This document shows, in pieces, positions 1 to 7,058 of a DNA stretch of 64,000 nucleotides. Below the pieces are notes generated by a model. That model was not told the origin of the DNA. It did not search any database and worked only from the letters and a program-made list of their open reading frames with translations. How positions within the stretch are numbered: position 1 is the stretch's first letter; each line of letters begins with the position of its first letter. Source of the DNA: Halanaerobium saccharolyticum (GTDB lineage: Bacteria; Bacillota; Halanaerobiia; Halanaerobiales; Halanaerobiaceae); assembly GCF_004362045.1 (NCBI RefSeq), contig NZ_SNWX01000001.1:1-64000 (forward strand), in the 5' to 3' direction. Made by a program: the position numbers and the translations under genes.

Positions 1-984
1 CTGACACCAATATTTGACCCAGGATTTTCAGAATACAGCTACGGTTTCAGACCTGGAAGGAATGCACATCAGGCAGTAAATAAAGCTAAAGAATACATTA
101 ATGATGGTTACACATGGGTGGTTGATATTGACCTTGAAAAGTATTTTGATACTGTCCAACATGATAAACTGATGTCTTTAGTAGCCAGGAAAGTGCAGGA
201 TAAAAGGGTGTTGAAATTAATAAGAGCTTATCTTAACTCAGGAGTAATGATTGATGGTTTAATTAAGAAAACAGATGAAGGATGCCCACAGGGCGGACCT
301 TTAAGTCCATTGCTTAGTAACATTATGCTGGATGAACTGGATAAAGAACTGGAGAAACGCAATCATAAATTCTGTCGCTATGCTGATGATAGTCAGATCT
401 ATGTTAAAAGCAGGAAAGCGGCTGAAAGAGTTATGGAAAGTCTTACTGTATTTATTGAAAAGAAACTGAAATTAAAAGTCAATACAACAAAAAGTGCAGT
501 TGGCAGACCCTGGAGAAGAAAATTCTTGGGGTTTTCATTTTATCAAATGAATGGTGAAGTAAGGGTTAGAGTCCATCCGAAATCAATTAAGAAAATTAAG
601 GCAAAGATAAAAGAACTCACATCAAGAAGCAAGCCCTGGACGATGAAATATCGTTTTAAGAAATTAAAACAGACAATCACAGGCTGGGTCAGCTATTATA
701 AAATAGCTGATATGAAAAGCAAGATGCGAGCTCTTGACCAGTGGACAAGACGACGAATAAGAATGTGCTACTGGAAACGGTGGAAGAAGGTTAAAACCCG
801 CTTTAGGATGCTCAGGAAATTAGGTATTAAAGAGCCTAAAGTGTGGGAATATGCTAACACAAGAAAAGGCTACTGGAGAATATCCAATAGCCCAATACTT
901 GCAAGAACCTTTACCAATCAGCTATTAAAGAAACTGGGATACTTTAGTTTTACGGAAAGATATGCACAAGTAATTAATTCTTAA
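1..984 (+). CDS. ltrA: group II intron reverse transcriptase/maturase (5' truncated by window edge)
   Basis: This is the intron-encoded protein that helps the intron RNA splice and copies it into DNA during retrohoming. The reading frame is open from base 1, so the start lies outside the window. Visible are the reverse transcriptase motifs DIDLEKYFDTV, GCPQGGPLSPLLSN and the catalytic CRYADD box (about residue 127 of the visible part), then the maturase region with GWVSYYK and a basic C-terminus. It ends directly before intron domain V, which is the usual arrangement. No disruption is seen in the visible part, so it may be active. Confidence 0.95.
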   Translation: MTPIFDPGFSEYSYGFRPGRNAHQAVNKAKEYINDGYTWVVDIDLEKYFDTVQHDKLMSLVARKVQDKRVLKLIRAYLNSGVMIDGLIKKTDEGCPQGGPLSPLLSNIMLDELDKELEKRNHKFCRYADDSQIYVKSRKAAERVMESLTVFIEKKLKLKVNTTKSAVGRPWRRKFLGFSFYQMNGEVRVRVHPKSIKKIKAKIKELTSRSKPWTMKYRFKKLKQTITGWVSYYKIADMKSKMRALDQWTRRRIRMCYWKRWKKVKTRFRMLRKLGIKEPKVWEYANTRKGYWRISNSPILARTFTNQLLKKLGYFSFTERYAQVINS

Positions 985-1064
985 TGAACCGCCCAGTACC
1001 GATCGGTAAGCTGTGGTGGTGTGAGAGGACGGGGAATAAACTAATTATTTCCCTCCTACTCGAT
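1..1064 (+). mobile_element. group II intron, 3' part
   Basis: The intron RNA continues past the maturase stop. Bases 986-1019 look like domain V, a hairpin starting GAACCGCC and closing with GGTGGT. They are followed by a domain VI hairpin (about 1023-1060) whose arms run GAGGACGGGGAATAA and TTATTTCCCTCCT. The element ends near CTACTCGAT at 1064, as in many bacterial ltrA-type introns. The 5' intron domains and the left exon are outside the window. The 3' boundary is placed by resemblance, to within a few bases. Confidence 0.85.
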
Positions 1065-1181
1065 GTTAACCAGATGAATTTTTAAATCGATTTTAAATAA
1101 ATAAGAATAAAGAAATTAAATCAATATTTATTAAAATAAGTAAAAATTTGCAATATTTTGACTTGAAATATTATACTAATA

Positions 1182-1196
1182 ATGGTATAATACCAT
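1182..1196. promoter_or_regulatory. 15-bp palindrome overlapping a -10 box (candidate operator)
   Basis: ATGGTATAATACCAT is a perfect dyad that contains TATAAT. It lies about 90 bases upstream of the phage-type replication genes. A repressor bound here would block the promoter. No partner repressor gene is in view. The rest of 1065-1284 is AT-rich and holds two purine-rich ribosome-binding-like sites (AAAGGAGG near 1238 and the CAGGAGG used by the next gene). No gene is seen in it. Confidence 0.4.
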
Positions 1197-1284
1197 AAAT
1201 TAACATAATGATAGGTTTTTAACAAATAAAGAATAGAAAGGAGGTTTATTTTAGTCGGCTGGCAAACCAAACAGGAGGTAGCAA

Positions 1285-2382
1285 ATGAAATTTAATAAAG
1301 TAGATACGAGTTTCTGGATTGACGAGAAAGTAAGAGCCTGGGATTATAAAACTAAATTTCTGGCACTGTATATTTTAACTAATCAGCATAGATATTCTGA
1401 AGGTCTATATAGATTGCCAAAACAATATATTGCCGGAGATCTGTCAATTTCGATTGAGGAAGTTAATCAGCTGCTAAATAATTTAATTGATAATGGATTT
1501 ATAGCTTATGATGAAAAGAATTCAATAATTTTAATTAAAAAGGCTTTAAAATATTCTCCCATCATAAATAAGAATCATCAAAAAGCCGCTCTAAAAAAAT
1601 TAAATGAACTGCCTAAATCATATCTGTTTAACGAATTTTTGAAGCTGGCTGAGAAGTATAATAATTCTTTTGCAAAATACTTAAAAAAAGAACTGGCGGA
1701 GTATTTTATTGACCAAGATCCTGATACAGCGGGCGATTTCGATGCTATCAATAATGGTATTGCAGATGGCATTGATGATGCCGTTAATGATGGCATGGGT
1801 GATTCTCTAGAACCAGATCCAGAACTAGAACCAGCTCCAGCTCTAACTCCAGCTCCAACTCTAAATCTAGCTCAAATTAATAAAACATTCGATCTGGATT
1901 CGGAAATGGAAATCATATTTTTTGAAAATAATTTTGCTGAAGATAATACTTCAGACTCAAAAAACGGATCAATATCTCAAGCAGACCAAAATGATTTTGA
2001 AGCAGAGGAATTAACCGAAAAACTAATAGACTTAATTTTGTCGAATAATTCTAGAGCCAGTGTGCCGGATAAAAATCTAAAAAATAAACGTTTTCAGAAG
2101 TGGTTAGGTTCTATTGAAAAACTAAATCGACTGGGTCCTGTAGGAGCTAAAGAAAAAGAAAATAAAGGATACAGCTGGCAGGAAATTGATGAGATTATAG
2201 AATTTAGTCAGCAGGATGATTTCTGGAGAAGTAATATTTTAAGTCCACAAAAGTTAAGAAAGCAGGTGATAGTTCTGGAAAACCAGATGCAGAGAAACGG
2301 ATATCGGGATCAGGCGGAAGCTAAAATGGATATGCTGGCAGAATTATATGCGGAGGCAAAAGAGGATGATTTAGATGAATAA
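1285..2382 (+). CDS. phage-type replisome organizer, DnaD-like
   Basis: This is probably the origin-binding or primosome organizer of a phage or integrated element. The first 110 residues (MKFNKVDTSFWIDEKV, then AGDLSISIEEVNQLLNNLI) look like the winged-helix N-terminus of phage replication proteins. Residues about 150-190 are a low-complexity acidic and proline-rich linker with DPELEPAPALTPAP repeats. The C-terminal part contains YSWQEIDEIIEFSQQDDFW, similar to the tail of DnaD-like organizers. CAGGAGG sits 8 bases before the ATG. Its end overlaps the next gene by 8 bases, consistent with an organizer-loader pair. Function is inferred from family likeness and context. Confidence 0.65.
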   Translation: MKFNKVDTSFWIDEKVRAWDYKTKFLALYILTNQHRYSEGLYRLPKQYIAGDLSISIEEVNQLLNNLIDNGFIAYDEKNSIILIKKALKYSPIINKNHQKAALKKLNELPKSYLFNEFLKLAEKYNNSFAKYLKKELAEYFIDQDPDTAGDFDAINNGIADGIDDAVNDGMGDSLEPDPELEPAPALTPAPTLNLAQINKTFDLDSEMEIIFFENNFAEDNTSDSKNGSISQADQNDFEAEELTEKLIDLILSNNSRASVPDKNLKNKRFQKWLGSIEKLNRLGPVGAKEKENKGYSWQEIDEIIEFSQQDDFWRSNILSPQKLRKQVIVLENQMQRNGYRDQAEAKMDMLAELYAEAKEDDLDE

Positions 2383-2935
2383 AAAAGAAATTATTAAACT
2401 GCTAACTTATTTAAATCACTGTTATCCCGGGAAATTTAAATTTCCTAAAAAATCAAAAAGAGAAAATGAAATGCTGATCGAAGTCTGGTATGATCTGCTC
2501 AAATTTTATGATAATCAGTGTGTGATCAGTGTTTTAAAAAAATTGATAATCAACAGCGGTCACTGGCCGCCTTCGGTTGGAGAAATTGTAAAAGAAGTTG
2601 AAAGCTTAAAACTGCCGGCGGAAGCAAAGATTAGTGCCGGTGAGGCCTGGAGTCTGGTTTTGAGGTCTGTCAGAAGATATGGTTATTATAGAGCGGGAGA
2701 GGCAATGGAGTCCTTACCACCTAAAGTCAGAGAGACTGTAGAACATTTTGGTGGTTTTACAGCAATCTGTCACAGTGACTGCAATAATGATTATGTACGC
2801 AGTCATTTTATGAAGCTTTATCAGGAAGTTAACCGCCACAATGAGGAATTAATGTATTTACCTGCTGCAGTTAGAGATGAGCTGCTCGAGGCAGCTTCTA
2901 AAAATGAAAATCAAAATAAGGAGTGGTTGCTGTGA
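2375..2935 (+). CDS. helicase loader/inhibitor, G39P-like
   Basis: The 186-residue protein starts MNKKEIIKLLTYLNHCYPGKF and continues with a helical region ending HWPPSVGEIVKEVE. This resembles the phage SPP1 G39P family, which delivers the replicative helicase to the organizer at the origin. The gene overlaps the organizer upstream and the next small gene downstream (GTGA overlap), so the three are probably translated together. Residues after about 90 are less recognisable. There is no ATPase motif, so it is not a DnaC-type loader. Confidence 0.6.
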   Translation: MNKKEIIKLLTYLNHCYPGKFKFPKKSKRENEMLIEVWYDLLKFYDNQCVISVLKKLIINSGHWPPSVGEIVKEVESLKLPAEAKISAGEAWSLVLRSVRRYGYYRAGEAMESLPPKVRETVEHFGGFTAICHSDCNNDYVRSHFMKLYQEVNRHNEELMYLPAAVRDELLEAASKNENQNKEWLL

Positions 2936-3252
2936 GACGTGAAAAACTGGTTGAACTGTTTGAAGAAAAAGTCAAAACAGAAAGAAAAATTCCTACTGCC
3001 AGAGATATAGATAGAGATCAGAAATTCCCTTCTTATAGAAAGTTCAAAAAAAGTTTCGGCAGCCAGAGGATCAGGCAGGCAGAAGAACTGAGAAAGATAG
3101 TTGAGCATTATAAGCTGCAGTTTAAAATAGATGAGCTGTTCTGTGAGGACTGTAAATTCAACAAATTTGAGTGTGGTAATAATATTGAGGACTGCAAAAA
3201 TCAGGGTGAATTATATATTAGAATCTTAAAACAGGAATTAAAAAGTCATTAA
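2932..3252 (+). CDS. small Cys-rich protein in phage replication module
   Basis: I do not recognise the family. The chosen start is the GTG at 2932, which overlaps the previous stop by 4 bases and follows AAGGAG with 8-base spacing; a GTG at 2923 lies inside that ribosome-binding site. The protein of about 106 residues is basic in its first half, with SYRKFKKSFGSQRIR. It ends with four cysteines in C-x2-C-x7-C-x6-C order (CEDCKFNKFECGNNIEDC), a plausible metal site. Tight coupling to the organizer and loader genes suggests a role in element replication or its control. Confidence 0.6.
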   Translation: MRREKLVELFEEKVKTERKIPTARDIDRDQKFPSYRKFKKSFGSQRIRQAEELRKIVEHYKLQFKIDELFCEDCKFNKFECGNNIEDCKNQGELYIRILKQELKSH

Positions 3253-3260
3253 GTCGTCTC

Positions 3261-3293
3261 CGGTCTCTGTGTAAAAGCAGGGGCCGTTTTTTT
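3261..3293 (+). terminator. intrinsic terminator after replication module
   Basis: A 9-bp stem (CGGTCTCTG with CAGGGGCCG, using G-U pairs) is followed by seven Ts. It ends the three-gene module. The T run touches the stop codon of the convergent small gene. Confidence 0.75.
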
Positions 3294-3447
3294 AGTGTTT
3301 AAAGTGTTGATCATTATCGTTAAGCATGATCAAGGTGTCGATTGATTCTTTTAATTCTTTAATTAAAGGTTCAAACCTGACTAAAAGATAAATTGATAAA
3401 ACCATCGGAAACCCATAAGTACTGATTAAGTTGAATATTTCTTTCAT
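3292..3447 (-). CDS. yvrJ: YvrJ family small protein
   Basis: This is a 51-residue protein. Its N-terminal half, ISTYGFPMVLSIYLLVRFE, is the hallmark of the YvrJ family: a short hydrophobic segment with a GFP turn. A charged helix, LIKELKESIDTL, follows. The start ATG at 3447 has GGGAGG 5 bases upstream, and an extended -10 (TGATATAAT on the minus strand, about 3482-3490) lies about 35 bases before it. YvrJ proteins are of unknown function and often sit beside DUF1659 or DUF2922 genes, which are absent here. It converges on the replication module. Confidence 0.8.
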   Translation of the reverse strand: MKEIFNLISTYGFPMVLSIYLLVRFEPLIKELKESIDTLIMLNDNDQHFKH

Positions 3448-3629
3448 GAGTGCCTCCCTTCTAAGCTTTTCATCTAAGCTAATTATATCATAAAAAGTGA
3501 GCAGCTGAGTTGGAAAATGGCAGAATTTGTCGACTTGTGAATAAAGGAAAAACAGTATATTTCAAGAAGTATGTAGTTAGATGTAAAAAATTAATTTGAA
3601 CTAATTATATATGGGGAAGATAATAAGAC

Positions 3630-3934
3630 CTTTGATTATGGCAGGGGAAGACATCAAGGTCTAGAATAATATCTCACGAAAAGGTGTTACCTGGGATGGA
3701 GATCAGAATGCCAGAGATGATGGTGTTGATGTCAGAGTCCAGGTGAATTTTGAAATTAATCAAGATAGCTTTATACCAGCTAAAAATACTATCTTCCAGG
3801 TTAAAGCTACTAATATGCCTGCTTCAAAAATAGAAAAAGAAATGTGTCCTAACGGTAAATTGCGAAAAACCATCAAAAAATTATCAGATGACAATGGTGC
3901 TTATGTAATTGTGAGCAGCATGAATGGGTTTTAA
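3630..3934 (+). pseudogene. remnant of an Mrr-like nuclease-domain protein
   Basis: From 3665 to 3934 the frame reads GVTWDGDQNARDDGVDVRV, then about 20 residues later FQVKATNMPASKIEKEM. The spacing of GVDV and QVK matches the catalytic core of Mrr-type PD-(D/E)XK nucleases. A stop at 3662 closes this frame on the left. Just upstream another frame reads TFDYGRGRHQGLE, which looks like the preceding part of the same protein, so a frameshift near 3660 is likely. The right end stops shortly after NGAYVIVSS, too short for a full enzyme. I read this as a decayed restriction or defence gene. Confidence 0.55.
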
Positions 3935-4009
3935 TTTTTTACTGGACCGAAAGTTAATAAAACTGCTGATTTGAGTTTATAACTTAATAATCAGATTGGA
4001 GTTAAGATA

Positions 4010-4342
4010 ATGGATAAAAAATTAATAGAAAAAATCATTAATTTTAGAGATGATCGTAACTGGTCTCAATTTCACAACCCAAAAGATTTAGCAATTTCTA
4101 TTTCTTTAGAAGCAGCTGAATTATTAGAATTGTTTCAATGGAATAATAGTGATGAAGTAGTAGAAAATAATTATCAAGAACTGCAGGATGAATTAGCAGA
4201 TATATTGATTTATTGTACTTTAATGGCAGATAAACTAGATATTAATTTAGATGAAGCTGTAAAAAAGAAATTAGAAAAGAATGAAAAGAAATATCCTGTA
4301 GAAAAATCATATAACTCAAAAGAGAAATATGATCAATTATAA
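4010..4342 (+). CDS. MazG-like nucleotide pyrophosphohydrolase
   Basis: The 110-residue protein carries the all-alpha NTP pyrophosphatase motifs: EAAELLE (about residues 36-42) and ELADILIY (about 63-70) give the ExxE and ExxD acidic residues that bind magnesium. Enzymes of this group (MazG, RS21-C6, dCTPase types) hydrolyse (d)NTPs to monophosphate and pyrophosphate. The stop is 26 bases before mcrB, so it is probably the first gene of a MazG-McrB-McrC operon. That suggests it shapes the nucleotide pool during phage attack; this role is inference. The substrate cannot be told from sequence. Confidence 0.8.
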   Translation: MDKKLIEKIINFRDDRNWSQFHNPKDLAISISLEAAELLELFQWNNSDEVVENNYQELQDELADILIYCTLMADKLDINLDEAVKKKLEKNEKKYPVEKSYNSKEKYDQL

Positions 4343-4368
4343 TAGCTTATTAAATAAGGAGCATAAAA

Positions 4369-6972
4369 ATGGCTGATAATGATAGAAGAATATATCTAAT
4401 AATTGGAGAAAAAACAAATTTTAATAGAACTATCAAAAGCTCTGTTGATATCAATGAATTATATGAGAAAAATATGATTTCAGAAGCTACATATAATGAT
4501 TTAATCTCTATTTATCCTGATGCTAAAATGAAATGCTGGGGATTTCCAGATAACAAAAATAAAGATAATGTCTGGGCCAGAATGAACGAAGATGATCTCT
4601 GTTTAATGTATAATGATGATCAAATTGTAATGTCAGGTATCTTTAAATATCGTTTTCATAATCAAGAAGTAGCAGAGTATATTTGGGAGAGTGATGGTGT
4701 TCCCTTTGAATATATCTTTTGTTTAGATGATGTTCACATTTTAGATATACCTTCAGAAAAAATATTGATAGAGGAATTTGGGTATAAAAAATCTTTTATC
4801 ATGGGCGCCAATCCTTTGGCAAATAGCAGGTTAGAAAAAGTATTAGATAAATATGGTTCAATAGATAATTTTAGAAAAGAAATAGAAAAAGAAAATAGGA
4901 CTGACATATTACATTCTTCTAACTCCTGGAGAATACTTTCAGAAAATATCTTTCTGAAAATTATTGATAAGTCAGTATTACATAATAATGGAACTGGAAT
5001 TCCAAAGGATATAATTAAATATTTTGAAATAGAAGATATTGCAGAAGGCGGCAATAGAGAAATTATATTTAATTATAATGATGAAGAGTATTATGCTAGA
5101 TTTGAACATATAAGCTTAGACCGCTATCGAATCATGTGGAGACAGGATTTTGCTAATATTTTAAAAGATGAATTATCTTTCTGGCATCAAAAATTTGAAG
5201 AAGATAGCAGTTATGGAAGTGATCAGGAAAGACCAAAACTTAAATTTTTCAAGAAAAGCAGCAATAAATATGAAATTGAATTAATTAAAGGTGAAGAGAC
5301 TGATATTACATATGATAAATTTGATCCAAATATCTGGTGGGTCAACCAAGGTCAAACTATGGAAGCAGAAAAGAATGAAGGGATACTCTGGGCTCCAATA
5401 AAAAGCAAAGGTGGTACTACTCAGTATCATTGGGAGACAATGACCGAAGTTAAGTTAGGAGATATTATTCTTCATTATGCAAATGGTTCCTTAAGGTATG
5501 TAAGTCAAGTGAAGGAAGAAGCGGTTAAATCAGAAAAACCGGCAAGTATGGAAGCAGATGACTGGAATCGAGAAGGTAGATTAATCAAAACAGATTATTA
5601 TAAACTTGAACCGGAAGTTAGTTTAGACCAATTCAATCAAGAAATAGTAGAATTAGATATTGAAAAAGGACCAATCAATAAGTTAGGTGGAGTTAATCAA
5701 GGCTACTTATTTTATTTTAACAAAAAAGCATTAACGATTATTCAAAATAAAGCTAAAGAAACTAATTGGCCAGAATTTGCTCTTTTAGAGGAGGACCCAA
5801 TGATAGCAGAATCAGATAAACTTACAACCAAAGAAAAACTAAACCAAATTAAAACCTACATCAAAGCTCAGGGCTATACCTATCCTGATAAACTAATCGA
5901 AAACTTCTATCTTTCTCTAAAAACAAAACCTTTTGTCCTGCTGGCCGGTATCTCAGGTACAGGTAAAACAAAACTGGTAGAACTTTTTGCTAGAGCTATT
6001 GGCTGCCCATCAGATAACGATCGCTTTAAGCTGATTTCAGTCAAACCCGACTGGAATGACAGTGCAGATCTCTTAGGTTACAGCAATATTAGAGGAGACT
6101 TTCAGCCTGGCCCGATTTTAGAAACAATCAAAAAAGCTGCTGCAGATCCTGCTAATCCCTATTTAGTCTGTCTTGACGAAATGAATCTGGCACGAGTGGA
6201 ATATTATTTTAGTGATTTTTTATCAAAAATGGAGACTCGACACTATGATGGTGATCAGATTAAAACAGATAGATTACTAAATGAAAATGATTTTGATCCA
6301 AATGACAAAAATAATTCTAAGACTAAATACTCTAATCTACATATCCCGGACAACCTCTATCTCATTGGAACGGTTAATATGGATGAAACAACCCATCCGT
6401 TCAGTAAAAAGGTATTAGATAGAGCAAATACAATTGAATTCAATCAGATCGATTTAACAGCCTTTTTGAAGGAAGATTATTCAGTGCAGGCTCAGAGTTT
6501 AAAGGTAAATAATCAATTTCTAAAAACTGAGTATCTAAATTTAAAAGATCTGCTGCCTGCTAAAAAAGATGAAGTTAGAAGAATAACTGAAGAACTGGAA
6601 AGACTAAACCAGATACTTAAAAAGGCAAATCTGCAGGTCGGCTACAGAATCAGAGATGAGATCAACTTCTATGTTGTTGAAGCTCTGGATAAAGAACTGC
6701 TGGCTGAAAACACTGCCTTTGATAAAGAAATATTGCAGAAGGTATTACCCAGGATTCAGGGTAGTTCAGCTGTTATTAAGGAAATTTTGTTGGAATTATT
6801 TGATTTCTTCAGTGGAGCTAGCTTCAGCAAAGAAAATGGGCAGCTGTCTGCAAAAATCTGGAACTATTATCAGGCAGAGAAAGAGGATTTTAAATATCCG
6901 GAATCTGCAGAAAAAATAACATATATGCTGAGGAAATTTGAAGAAGATGGTTTTACTTCTTACTGGTTATAG
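4369..6972 (+). CDS. mcrB: McrB-type AAA+ GTPase with EVE-like reader domains
   Basis: This is the motor subunit of a type IV (modification-dependent) restriction system. Residues about 1-170 look PUA/EVE-like (MKCWGFPDNKN, DDLCLMYNDDQIV). Residues about 320-475 look like a second EVE domain (NIWWVNQGQT to LGGVNQGYLFYF). The McrB AAA+ module follows: Walker A GISGTGKT at 527-534, VKPDWNDSADLLGY, Walker B CLDEMNLARVEYYF (D603, E604) and the NMD motif at 670-672, close to the NxxD signature of McrB. EVE domains bind modified bases, so the target is probably modified phage DNA. Residues about 190-300 are unassigned. The nuclease partner is the next gene, 86 bases on. Confidence 0.85.
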   Translation: MADNDRRIYLIIGEKTNFNRTIKSSVDINELYEKNMISEATYNDLISIYPDAKMKCWGFPDNKNKDNVWARMNEDDLCLMYNDDQIVMSGIFKYRFHNQEVAEYIWESDGVPFEYIFCLDDVHILDIPSEKILIEEFGYKKSFIMGANPLANSRLEKVLDKYGSIDNFRKEIEKENRTDILHSSNSWRILSENIFLKIIDKSVLHNNGTGIPKDIIKYFEIEDIAEGGNREIIFNYNDEEYYARFEHISLDRYRIMWRQDFANILKDELSFWHQKFEEDSSYGSDQERPKLKFFKKSSNKYEIELIKGEETDITYDKFDPNIWWVNQGQTMEAEKNEGILWAPIKSKGGTTQYHWETMTEVKLGDIILHYANGSLRYVSQVKEEAVKSEKPASMEADDWNREGRLIKTDYYKLEPEVSLDQFNQEIVELDIEKGPINKLGGVNQGYLFYFNKKALTIIQNKAKETNWPEFALLEEDPMIAESDKLTTKEKLNQIKTYIKAQGYTYPDKLIENFYLSLKTKPFVLLAGISGTGKTKLVELFARAIGCPSDNDRFKLISVKPDWNDSADLLGYSNIRGDFQPGPILETIKKAAADPANPYLVCLDEMNLARVEYYFSDFLSKMETRHYDGDQIKTDRLLNENDFDPNDKNNSKTKYSNLHIPDNLYLIGTVNMDETTHPFSKKVLDRANTIEFNQIDLTAFLKEDYSVQAQSLKVNNQFLKTEYLNLKDLLPAKKDEVRRITEELERLNQILKKANLQVGYRIRDEINFYVVEALDKELLAENTAFDKEILQKVLPRIQGSSAVIKEILLELFDFFSGASFSKENGQLSAKIWNYYQAEKEDFKYPESAEKITYMLRKFEEDGFTSYWL

Positions 6973-7058
6973 TTTGGACTGCAATACAGACAATAAATTT
7001 AAATGAAGTAAGAATATAAAAATATTAGATGAGATATCGACTATATTAAGGTGATAAA

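Noticed and set aside
1240-1284. Tiny open frame after AAAGGAGG reading FILVGWQTKQEVANEI
   Set aside because: It has no ATG, GTG or TTG start at a sensible distance, and it overlaps the ribosome-binding site and start of the next gene.
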